From positions 1-20,556 of IMG/VR virus record IMGVR_UViG_3300023179_000612: DNA of 20,556 nt; one strand, written 5' to 3'. This document shows, piece by piece, positions 6,685-12,230 of the stretch. Within the stretch, counting starts at the first letter, position 1, and every line of letters starts with the position of its first letter. Under the pieces are notes generated by a model. It did no database searches, was not told the origin of the DNA, and worked only from the letters and a program-made list of their open reading frames with translations. The translations under genes were made by a program, and so were the position numbers. The stretch comes from a virus.

Positions 6685-7881
6685 TTAAATTAAATTAGTT
6701 AGCTGTTCTTTTTTAGTTGTTGGCAGTATCCAGCCCGGCGCCCTTTCTCCGTTGTGTGTTAAGTATGGATTGAACTTTCCGCCTATTGCTTTCAATTTTT
6801 CTTTTATCGGTTTTGTGTCGCCGAAAATTGCTATACATTTTTCCGAGTATTGTATTACCTGAAAATCTTTAACTTCTGGCAATGGTTTTTCTTCGGGTTT
6901 CTTTTCTGACTTCATTACATATCCCGAAAATTCTGTTTTGCTTATCTCCCATCGACTGCCCAGGAATTCTACTTCTGAAAGCTTATCGAGTGTTGTGTAT
7001 GCTTCTTGCCGCCGGAATTTCTTTTCTCTTTCTTTTCTGGTGTATTTGGTTGCTTTTACGTTTACTTCTCCTTTCTCTGTATCTGGTTGCAAGGCGTACA
7101 CAATTAGCCCGTCATAAATTTTCCCCTGTTTTAAGTCGCAAATTTTCAACATTTCTTCTTTTGCGGGCTCGAGTAATACAGCAGCGGCGGCGTCTCTTTT
7201 TTCCCGCTCTTTTTTCTGCTCCTCGTGGTATTGCTCCCATTTCAGTTTCTCGGCTGTTTCGCGTTCTGATATCATCAATTCTATTTCTTCCACCGTTTTC
7301 CCCGTTATATTTAGCACTGCCGCCGGTACATTCTCCTCGTAAATTCCGCCGATGTCTATATAACTAACCAAAAACTGCCCGAAAAAATCGCGGCTAAGGA
7401 ATACCCCGAAATTCCCGTAAAATAAATTCTTGTTGATTTTTGCAAGGTTGTTTTTTTCTCTTTCCAGTTCTTCGGTGTATTGATCCTGATTTTTTAGATA
7501 TTCGCCCTTCTTGTATGCGAAAAACTCGTTACTGTTGCGTTGTACTGAGTATTTCAATACTTCTTTGATGTATTTGTATATGCGCGTTTTTTTATCGTGG
7601 TCGATGGCGTTCCATTTGACTCCAATGCTTTTATTTTTATTTTGTATTATTGACTTGTAGCCGCCTAGATAGCCGCCCGAAACTTCTGGAAATGCTCCGT
7701 GTATTGTTATTTGGGTTTTATACTTAAAAATAGGCGTTTGTAGCTCTCGAAGTTTTTCGAGGGTTGCGCCGTTGGTCTCGATGTCTCTCAGGACTTCCTC
7801 GGGTATGTTTTTGTAACCTTTGTTGGTAATGTTTTTGGCGTCGTATCGTTCGCCCTCGAATAAATTTTGTATGCGTTCCAT
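6685..7881 (-). CDS. 398-residue protein with C-terminal 'GDTKxIKxxLKxxGGxFN' domain
   Basis: Three parts are visible. The N-terminal 200 residues form a mixed domain with GGYLGGYKSI and many Lys/Tyr. A highly charged helical, probably coiled-coil stretch follows around residues 205-245. The last 55 residues match a small domain I recall from C-termini of Bacteroidetes phage and plasmid proteins: FGDTKPIKEKLKAIGGKFNP, then a GWILP-type ending. That domain often sits on large multi-domain early proteins, so an anti-host or DNA-associated role is possible; no catalytic residues are evident. After the stop side, 6654-6672 holds a GCGCG/CGCGC hairpin with no T run. Confidence 0.8.
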   Translation of the reverse strand: MERIQNLFEGERYDAKNITNKGYKNIPEEVLRDIETNGATLEKLRELQTPIFKYKTQITIHGAFPEVSGGYLGGYKSIIQNKNKSIGVKWNAIDHDKKTRIYKYIKEVLKYSVQRNSNEFFAYKKGEYLKNQDQYTEELEREKNNLAKINKNLFYGNFGVFLSRDFFGQFLVSYIDIGGIYEENVPAAVLNITGKTVEEIELMISERETAEKLKWEQYHEEQKKEREKRDAAAAVLLEPAKEEMLKICDLKQGKIYDGLIVYALQPDTEKGEVNVKATKYTRKEREKKFRRQEAYTTLDKLSEVEFLGSRWEISKTEFSGYVMKSEKKPEEKPLPEVKDFQVIQYSEKCIAIFGDTKPIKEKLKAIGGKFNPYLTHNGERAPGWILPTTKKEQLTNLI

Positions 7882-7886
7882 GGTAA

Positions 7887-8165
7887 TTATTTTTTGATTA
7901 TTGGTAAAATTTCTGTAACTGCTTTTCTTCCGTATTTGAGCGAACTTTCGTAGCTTATGTATGCTGTTTTGATTCGTTCTAGGCGTTTAGATCCTGTTTT
8001 TACATTTGCGTAAATAATATATCCGGCTGTTTCGTTGTCGTTGGTGAATACTTGAATCTGTAATTCTCCGGCTAAATTTATTCCGCAAGTGTATATTTTT
8101 TTAGGATTCCAAACGTCCGCGCGGACTTGTCCCAAAGTTGTATAAAAAGTTAGTGTTTGTTTCAT
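7887..8165 (-). CDS. Hypothetical 92-residue protein
   Basis: Starts MKQTLTFYTTLGQVRADVW; predicted beta-rich N-terminus and a basic helical C-terminus ending PIIKK. The last codons coincide with the ACCAATA element 17 nt before the next ATG (7881). A 4-nt gap separates it from the gene upstream. No motif is recognised. Confidence 0.72.
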   Translation of the reverse strand: MKQTLTFYTTLGQVRADVWNPKKIYTCGINLAGELQIQVFTNDNETAGYIIYANVKTGSKRLERIKTAYISYESSLKYGRKAVTEILPIIKK

Positions 8166-8169
8166 GGTG

Positions 8170-8334
8170 TTAAATTTTTTTTATGATGTCGTACTTTGTA
8201 AAAATTTGCTCCCCGCCTGGTATTGCGAACCTGAGTAAAAGTCCGGACGGGCTTTCTTTGTAGCCCTGGAAAGTCCCCGCAATGTGACCGGCAGGGGTGT
8301 TGAGTAAATACTGCGCGCCTCGTGTGTGTATCAT
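8170..8334 (-). CDS. Hypothetical 54-residue protein
   Basis: I place the start at ATG 8334 (MIHTRGAQYLLNTPAGH) rather than at the longer in-frame start 8397. The ACCAATA element lies 11 nt upstream, and the longer version would read through an intergenic hairpin and the previous stop. The protein is a small beta-type domain with GTFQGYKESPSGLLLRF. Function unknown. Confidence 0.65.
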   Translation of the reverse strand: MIHTRGAQYLLNTPAGHIAGTFQGYKESPSGLLLRFAIPGGEQIFTKYDIIKKI

Positions 8335-8352
8335 GTTTTTTGTGTTATTGGT

Positions 8353-8384
8353 AAAAATTAGGGCGGCTGTAGTGGTCGCCGCCC
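8353..8384 (-). terminator. Intergenic hairpin, possible partial terminator
   Basis: A perfect 7-bp stem, GGGCGGC (8361-8367) with GCCGCCC (8378-8384), has a 10-nt loop. Leftward it is followed by TAATTTTT, a weak T run, so it may reduce rather than stop readthrough from the 8391-8753 gene. Confidence 0.45.
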
Positions 8385-8390
8385 GTTTGT

Positions 8391-8753
8391 TTAGCAAATG
8401 GTAAAAATTTCGTAGCCCCGCGCGGTAAATTCTTCATCTGTCTGCCCGTTGCCCGGTTTTACTACTTCCGTTTGTACACCCGCGTTTTCAAAGCATTGCC
8501 AAACTGCTTGACTCAATTTGTCGTAGCCGTAGCCGCCCGCCTTTCCTGTGTTGCCGTAATCGAACGCGGTGCCGGTCTTCGGGTGTTTGCATTCGGCTAA
8601 AGGTCCCGCCCATATAATTACCGAGGCGGTGCAAACTGTGCCCGCGGGGTTGTCGCTCCAATTTGCGATAAGGCGCCCCGCTGGTTTGCCGTTGTAAATA
8701 ATTGCTTTCGCCGTTGTACCTGCAACGTGCTTCATTTCTGTGACGTGTTTCAT
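8391..8753 (-). CDS. Gly/Ala-rich hypothetical protein, 120 residues; first gene of the left block
   Basis: Starts MKHVTEMKHVAGTT; a second ATG at 8735 is possible because MKHV is duplicated. A conserved-looking core, ECKHPKTGTAFDYG then GGYGYDKLSQAVWQ (about residues 55-85), resembles small proteins of Bacteroidetes phages and mobile elements whose function I do not know. The composition is more GC-rich than neighbouring genes. It is the first gene after the leftward promoter P8.8, about 25 nt from the expected transcript start, with an ACCAATA element 13 nt before the ATG. It is therefore likely to be expressed early and strongly. Confidence 0.75.
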   Translation of the reverse strand: MKHVTEMKHVAGTTAKAIIYNGKPAGRLIANWSDNPAGTVCTASVIIWAGPLAECKHPKTGTAFDYGNTGKAGGYGYDKLSQAVWQCFENAGVQTEVVKPGNGQTDEEFTARGYEIFTIC

Positions 8754-8782
8754 AAAAATTTTGTTTTATTGGTTTAACGGCA

Positions 8783-8828
8783 CAAACATACAACAGACAT
8801 TCCGAATACAAAAGTTAAAATATGTTAA
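8783..8828 (-). promoter_or_regulatory. Leftward promoter with tandem TTAAC repeats (P8.8)
   Basis: Minus strand: TTAAC-N5-TTAAC (8828-8814), TTTG (8812-8809), 18 nt, then TATGTTTG (8790-8783). This is a full Bacteroidetes promoter with the tandem repeat abutting the -33 element. It drives the 8753-leftward gene block. Confidence 0.7.
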
Positions 8829-9143
8829 AATTCTAAACCCCTTTATTTACAAGGGTTTCAAGCGAATATATGTTTTTTATGTATACGTTTTTTCAGTATT
8901 TGTTGTATATTTGAGGGTCGGGGCGTTCTGCCTGTTTCACGTTTTCAAAGATCAAAATTAGTATTAACGAAATGGAGCGAAAGGGGGTTGACCTGGGCGC
9001 GGGGGATTTCGCGTATATCCTCACACACTAAGAGAGAGAGAATAAAGAAAGGATAAAAGAGTAAGTAAATACAAAAATGCCTCGTGCGCGCTCGTACATA
9101 GTCCTCTCTATAGTGGGTTACCCCAACACAAAACCTAACCCCC

Positions 9144-9299
9144 TGAAAATCAACGAGTTACACAACCACGTTCCCCGTTTCCTATCCGCTTTCCCGCCTT
9201 CCTCATCCTCTCCGCCCTGGTGTCTGGGTGCTTTTATCCCTTGCATTAACTGTGCTTGTATGGTGTCCGAATGCTTAACCCTTGAAAATCAATGAGTTA
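9144..9299 (+). repeat. Two copies of TGAAAATCAAYGAGTTA, 139 bp apart
   Basis: Copies at 9144-9160 and 9283-9299 differ at one base out of 17. Both follow an AACCC-type run, so the similarity extends slightly upstream. They lie in non-coding DNA; role unknown. Confidence 0.7.
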
Positions 9300-9360
9300 G
9301 TCTACTTTCCCCACACGGTGGAGACAACTTTTATCCGCGCCCCCGCCCCCATGTTCCCGC

Positions 9361-9515
9361 CCTCGTCACCTCGTCACCTGATCCCGTCACCTCGTAGTAA
9401 ATCATGAAATAAACTGGACAACTTCGCGCCTGGTCTCCATTGCGGTAACCTTGTGCCCGCATGCCTCAGCGCCTGCCGGCTCCCCTCGTCACCTCGTCAC
9501 CTCGTCACCTCATTA
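9361..9515 (+). repeat. Two clusters of the 8-bp direct repeat CCTCGTCA
   Basis: Cluster 1: two exact units at 9361-9376, then degenerate copies to 9397. Cluster 2: three exact units at 9484-9507 and a variant CCTCATTA at 9508-9515. An AT-rich stretch (ATATATAT near 9551) follows cluster 2. The arrangement resembles iterons, but a simple microsatellite is also possible. Confidence 0.7.
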
Positions 9516-9680
9516 CAGCTCATTACGTCGCTTATCTTGTTTCCTTCCTTATATATATGTTGCGCGCCTTGTTGTCTTATTATATCGCACCGAATGAAGC
9601 GGCAGGGCATACGCAGGGGCGGCGAACGTCTGGGCGGATACGGGCAGCGGACACCCCACCCACCTTGCTGAAACCGATTC

Positions 9681-9701
9681 GGGAGGGAGGGACGGAGGGG
9701 G
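9681..9701 (+). other. Canonical G-quadruplex motif
   Basis: Four G runs of at least three, with loops A, A and ACGGA, fit the G3+N1-7 rule. A GGGGG-TGA-CCCCC hairpin (9709-9721) lies just downstream and leads into the first CCCCCACCC repeat. Confidence 0.6.
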
Positions 9702-9716
9702 CTGTGTGGGGGGTGA

Positions 9717-9809
9717 CCCCCACCCTTCTTGGAAAATCGCATTTTCTAAATTTCACCCCCACCCGTCTTAAAAAGTACTTTTTATAATTTTATTCCCCCC
9801 ACCCATCTT
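9717..9809 (+). repeat. Three CCCCCACCCnTCTT repeats at 39-40 bp spacing
   Basis: Units at 9717-9730, 9756-9769 and 9796-9809 are identical except for the n position (T, G, A). A weaker relative (CCCCACCCACCTT) is at 9654-9666. Units 1 and 2 are followed by inverted repeats (GAAAAT/ATTTTC and TAAAAAGTACTTTTTA); unit 3 by a weaker one. The last unit ends 10 nt before the -33 TTG of the rightward promoter. Confidence 0.8.
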
Positions 9810-9819
9810 GATAAAAGTC

Positions 9820-9849
9820 TTGTTTTGTCTCAAATGTTTGTTATATTTG
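9820..9849 (+). promoter_or_regulatory. Rightward promoter of the 9867-11258 operon
   Basis: TTG (9820-9822), 19 nt, then TATATTTG (9842-9849) is an excellent match to the Bacteroidetes consensus. Transcription should begin near 9855, which excludes earlier in-frame starts (9825, 9834) of the first gene. Confidence 0.75.
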
Positions 9850-9866
9850 CTACAAATTACATTGAC

Positions 9867-10277
9867 ATGGTACAGGCTTATACTTTATCCGATAGAATTG
9901 TTCAGCAAGGTTTTAACGATGCTCAGTTCCTTGTCGGTAGAGTTTACAAGAATGACGGGACCATTTCGGTATCTTCTACTCAGGAGTTGCTTGACAGTGG
10001 CGCACAGCTTGTCCCTGAATATCAGCAAGTTTGCAGATACTTTTACAAGGAGAGCGGAATAACCCCTCCTAATTGTTTAAAGACTTTGTATAATGGGCAA
10101 GGGGATATAAGCGACCTATTGTTTGACGAATGGTCCTATGCGGGTTCAGTCAATTGGGTTCAGCTCCGCAGGGTCGAGGTCAACTTGATACTGGAAGCTA
10201 CAGCACCCGCGCTTGGCGCAGAGAACTACTACGTCAAGCTCGTGTTCGATGTATTTCAATCGCCCTTAAACCCATAA
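9867..10277 (+). CDS. Hypothetical 136-residue protein, first gene of rightward operon
   Basis: I chose ATG 9867 (MVQAYTLSDRIVQQGF) because upstream in-frame starts at 9825 and 9834 lie inside or before the promoter. The sequence is soluble and not basic, unlike the four genes that follow; its end (VNLILEATAPALGAENYYVK) is beta-like. It might be a small structural or assembly protein, but no family is recognised. The next gene starts 4 nt after the stop, so the operon is continuous. Confidence 0.78.
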   Translation: MVQAYTLSDRIVQQGFNDAQFLVGRVYKNDGTISVSSTQELLDSGAQLVPEYQQVCRYFYKESGITPPNCLKTLYNGQGDISDLLFDEWSYAGSVNWVQLRRVEVNLILEATAPALGAENYYVKLVFDVFQSPLNP

Positions 10278-10281
10278 GATA

Positions 10282-10398
10282 ATGGCCAAGGCCACCACAA
10301 ATAGCAAGGTCAAGTTTGGCGAGCGCAAGTGCGGTTGTCATTCCAAGCGGCCGGGCCCAAAGTCAAAGAACGTCAAACCAACAAGAGGACAAGGATGA
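10282..10398 (+). CDS. Very basic 38-residue protein with CGCH and RGQG tail
   Basis: The protein starts MAKATTNSKVKFGERK, has CGCH in the middle and ends KPTRGQG. More than a quarter of its residues are Lys or Arg. Short basic proteins ending in RGQG recur, in my recollection, in environmental phage genomes, often beside the type of protein encoded next. Its TGA overlaps the next ATG (ATGA, 10395-10398). A nucleic-acid-binding or virion DNA-condensing role is a reasonable guess. Confidence 0.68.
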   Translation: MAKATTNSKVKFGERKCGCHSKRPGPKSKNVKPTRGQG

Positions 10399-10541
10399 AA
10401 CAAGGTCTTTACAGCAACATTCACGCCAAGAGAAAGCGTATCGCCGAAGGTTCGGGAGAGAAGATGAGGAAGCCGGGCAGCAAGGGTGCGCCAACAGCTA
10501 AGGCGTTTAAGGATTCAAAGAAAACAGCTAAAAAGAAATAA
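10395..10541 (+). CDS. Conserved basic small phage protein (48 residues)
   Basis: The core GLYSNIHAKRKRIAEGSGEK, then MRKPGSKGAPTAKAF, matches a short protein family I recognise from many environmental phages. Its function is unknown. It is strongly basic and ends in a Lys-rich tail. ATG 10395 overlaps the previous stop. Presence beside the 86-residue protein at 10998 is a recurring pairing, suggesting a shared role, possibly in virions or nucleoid binding. Confidence 0.75.
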   Translation: MKQGLYSNIHAKRKRIAEGSGEKMRKPGSKGAPTAKAFKDSKKTAKKK

Positions 10542-10570
10542 TTTAAAATTTAAGTAAAACGAAAAGCTTT

Positions 10571-10996
10571 ATGAAAAAAAAGGAATCAACACCATCTAGT
10601 TCTGTTCGCAAAGGGATGTTTGGTCGAACCATTAGTAAATCAACCGACTCGCTTGGGACTAAAAATCGTACTGTTTCAAGAACTAAAAGAGATGGAAGTG
10701 AAGTTGTAAAAAGTAAAACCACTTCCAATTACGGGGGCAAAAAACTTACAACTAAATCCAAGACTACAAGCACTAATGTTCCGGGATTCGCTGGAAATAA
10801 AAATCCTTTTGGGGCAAAACGACTTGTTGAAAGTAAAATTAAGCAAACCTCTTCTGGTCAAGGCTTAAAGAACCGTAACGTATATTCTAGTAATTCCACT
10901 TCTGTAGAAACAGGATACGGAAAAGGAATGAACACGGAGCTTTTAAGCAAAAAACAGACTGAAAAAACAGGATTATTCAAAAAACGAGTTTCTTAA
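10571..10996 (+). CDS. Ser/Thr/Lys-rich disordered basic protein, 141 residues
   Basis: Starts MKKKESTPSSSVRKGMFG. Composition is dominated by Ser, Thr, Lys, Gly and Asn, with almost no acidic clusters or hydrophobic core, so it is probably disordered. Repeated KSKTTS-like segments occur (VVKSKTTSN, TTKSKTTST). The coding DNA is markedly more AT-rich than the genes on either side, which may indicate a separate origin or relaxed constraint. One nucleotide separates it from the next gene. Possible DNA- or RNA-coating protein; no family known. Confidence 0.68.
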   Translation: MKKKESTPSSSVRKGMFGRTISKSTDSLGTKNRTVSRTKRDGSEVVKSKTTSNYGGKKLTTKSKTTSTNVPGFAGNKNPFGAKRLVESKIKQTSSGQGLKNRNVYSSNSTSVETGYGKGMNTELLSKKQTEKTGLFKKRVS

Positions 10997-10997
10997 T

Positions 10998-11258
10998 ATG
11001 GCCAAAACTTCTGCATGGCAAAGGAAAGAGGGCAAGAACCCAGAAGGCGGATTAAACGCCAAAGGCCGTGCATCCTATAAGCGTGAGACCGGCGGAACAT
11101 TGAAGCCCCCTGTGTCTGCTAAACAGGCCAAGAAGTCTCCCAAGGCCGCGGCAAGAAGAAAGTCTTTTTGCTCTAGGATGGGCGGCATGCCAGGTCCGAT
11201 GGAAAAGAACGGCAAGCCTACAAGGAAGGCTTTGGCCTTGCGTAAGTGGGACTGCTAA
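10998..11258 (+). CDS. Conserved small phage protein, DUF6321-like (86 residues)
   Basis: The segments AWQRKEGKNPEGGLNAKGRAS, then a middle run of Lys/Ala, then FCSRMGGMPGPM and KPTRKALALRKW follow a pattern widely seen in phage genomes, which I believe is annotated as DUF6321. Function is unknown. It is basic and rich in Gly and Lys. It is the last gene of the operon and is followed by a terminator 45 nt downstream. Confidence 0.78.
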   Translation: MAKTSAWQRKEGKNPEGGLNAKGRASYKRETGGTLKPPVSAKQAKKSPKAAARRKSFCSRMGGMPGPMEKNGKPTRKALALRKWDC

Positions 11259-11303
11259 AAGCACACGGTCTCGTGTAGAGGTCCGTTGTAGTTACGATTA
11301 AAG

Positions 11304-11328
11304 CCGATCAGAAATGGTCGGTTTTTTT
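11304..11328 (+). terminator. Rho-independent terminator of the rightward basic-protein operon
   Basis: CCGATC (11304-11309) pairs with GGTCGG (11316-11321, one T-G pair) around a 6-nt loop, followed by seven T. It ends the 9867-11258 operon. Confidence 0.82.
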
Positions 11329-11331
11329 ATG

Positions 11332-11402
11332 AAGCCAGAACGGGACTCGAACCCGCATCTCTTTGGTAAAATCAAAGGCGTTGCCAATTACGCTATCTGG
11401 CT
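11332..11402 (-). tRNA. tRNA, anticodon UUU, probable Lys
   Basis: A cloverleaf can be drawn by eye: acceptor AGCCAGA/TCTGGCT (7 bp), D stem GCGT/ACGC, anticodon stem CTTTG/CAAAG with loop ATTTTAC, variable loop AGAT, T stem GCGGG/CCCGT with loop TTCGAGT. Loop position 33 is T and 34-36 are TTT, reading Lys codons. At 71 nt it is one base short: no nucleotide separates the D and anticodon stems. The discriminator base is T, unusual for Lys, and CCA is not encoded. It may be a functional but drifted phage tRNA. Confidence 0.8.
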
Positions 11403-11405
11403 AAA

Positions 11406-11510
11406 CAATTCTAACTCGGTTAACAGCGGCTCTGCATCGCGTGTGCTATGAGCCGGCTGAAACTCCATATCCATAGGAGCGTCCCCGAGCAGCTTGGACT
11501 AGCTGAATTG
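11406..11510 (-). ncRNA. Candidate multi-stem structured RNA abutting the tRNA
   Basis: Read leftward, CAATTC (11510-11505) closes with GAATTG (11411-11406), and CTCGG closes with CCGAG inside it. Enclosed or adjacent are three hairpins: CAGCT-AGTCCA-AGCTG, CTCC..GGAG, and CAG-CGGCTC..GAGCCG-CTG. The element ends 3 nt before the tRNA 5' end, so it would be part of the tRNA precursor. The strand is inferred from the tRNA and from the upstream gene; pairing alone cannot settle it. No known ribozyme or riboswitch core was recognised. Confidence 0.5.
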
Positions 11511-11529
11511 TAGTTGATATGAATCATAT

Positions 11530-11589
11530 AAAAAACCGAAGGAGTCTCATACGGAGTGCGGCCGATTACCGTAAGTATTGACCCTTCGG
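11530..11589 (-). terminator. Long leftward terminator with structured loop
   Basis: CCGAAGG (11589-11583) pairs with CCTTCGG (11542-11536), extended by GTC/GAC past a bulge, with an inner TACGG/CCGTA hairpin. It is followed leftward by TTTTTTATA. It lies 27 nt after the stop of the L,D-transpeptidase-like gene and probably ends that operon. Confidence 0.65.
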
Positions 11590-11615
11590 CGTTGGCGGGA
11601 GCTACCCGTCAGTTC

Positions 11616-12230
11616 TTAAATCCAATTTTCCTCAACCAAGGTGTAAGTAAATGAATTACCATAAAGGCTTTCGCTCTTCCTTGCAAGACCCATAAGTTCC
11701 TTGAAGTCTGATGGAGAAGATACTACTTGACAACCAGCGGACCAGTTGGTATTCAGCTTGGACTTTGTAATTGCACTTGCCCTGTGTATGTTGACCGCAA
11801 ACATCCCCTCTTCAATGTTCGCAGAGTCAACGTCCAAGATTATGTCTCTATTGTTGTCTCTATAAACTTTGATGGGCTTTGATTGAACCAGTGCAAGATA
11901 CCCCGTGTGTTTGCCAATCTTGTATGCACCCTTGTATTGACCGGGAACCATCATGGCGGTCCCTTTTGCGTTCATTGGGTTCTTGTACCAATATGTCCCC
12001 GCGTCTGTGGTCGCCTCGTACCTTTTTACCTTCTTTACGCCCTTTTCTCGATACGCACAGCACAAGATGTCGTCAAACAACCCTGCTTGTCTTGAGCCGC
12101 TTCTTATTCCGATAAGGTTCAGGTTGTAATCGCCGTTGTCAAAGAATGTGTGTCCGAGTTTAATCAAAGCTGATTTTAACGCATCGTAGAGCGTCTCGTC
12201 AGTTGTGTTCAGCAGATACAGCCTTGTCAT
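11616..12230 (-). CDS. L,D-transpeptidase (YkuD)-like protein, probable endolysin
   Basis: This 204-residue protein contains H149, then 14 residues, then S164-A-G-C167. This matches the YkuD catalytic pattern H-X14-17-(S/T)-H-G-C except that the residue before Gly is Ala. The preceding strand GMFAVNIH and the following QVVSS fit the same fold. YkuD-type enzymes cut or join peptidoglycan peptides through the Cys. In a phage this most likely means a cell-wall-degrading lysis enzyme; no signal peptide is visible. Its ATG overlaps the stop of the membrane protein upstream (12227-12230), supporting a lysis pair. It is the last gene before the terminator. Confidence 0.68.
   Translation of the reverse strand: MTRLYLLNTTDETLYDALKSALIKLGHTFFDNGDYNLNLIGIRSGSRQAGLFDDILCCAYREKGVKKVKRYEATTDAGTYWYKNPMNAKGTAMMVPGQYKGAYKIGKHTGYLALVQSKPIKVYRDNNRDIILDVDSANIEEGMFAVNIHRASAITKSKLNTNWSAGCQVVSSPSDFKELMGLARKSESLYGNSFTYTLVEENWI

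Larger units (their letters stand above)
8754..9866. other. 1.1-kb non-coding, repeat-rich divergent control region
   Basis: No credible gene is present; the open frames are short, Pro/Ser-rich and interrupted by repeats. The region holds the leftward promoter P8.8, a possible rightward -7 box (TATATTTG 8906-8913) and a purine run near 9030-9060. It also holds long pyrimidine-biased stretches, two copies of TGAAAATCAAYGAGTTA, two clusters of CCTCGTCA, a G-quadruplex motif, three CCCCCACCCnTCTT repeats and the rightward promoter at 9820-9849. It may be a replication origin, a packaging site or a regulatory switch. Confidence 0.7.
11259..11615. other. Intergenic RNA-rich region between converging operons
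   Basis: No protein gene is present. It contains a small hairpin ACACG-GTCT-CGTGT near 11264-11277 and the rightward terminator at 11304-11328. Leftward it holds a tRNA (11402-11332), a multi-stem element (11510-11406) and a long terminator (11589-11530). A further small hairpin CGGG-TAGCT-CCCG lies near 11597-11609. Almost every base can be placed in a predicted RNA structure. Confidence 0.65.

Noticed and set aside
8488-8811. Leftward 107-residue frame overlapping the 8391-8753 gene
   Set aside because: Out of frame with the conserved-looking 120-residue protein and starting upstream of the promoter's transcript start; a shadow.
9077-9295. Rightward 72-residue reading frame in the control region
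   Set aside because: Pro/Ser/Cys-rich with no fold pattern, contains both copies of the 17-bp repeat and ends within one; no promoter or ribosome site fits. Treated as non-coding.
9453-9787. Several overlapping reading frames on both strands
   Set aside because: They run through CCTCGTCA and CCCCCACCC repeats in all frames and give low-complexity Pro/Arg/Ser products, as expected of GC-rich repeats without stops.
9769-9787. 16-bp palindrome TAAAAAGTACTTTTTA as a terminator
   Set aside because: The stem is all A/T apart from one G-C step and no gene ends nearby; it fits better as part of the repeat unit.
11406-11510. Hammerhead-like ribozyme
   Set aside because: A GAAAC preceded by a stem appears on the plus strand, but the CUGANGA core is missing and the cleavage-site side has extra bases.
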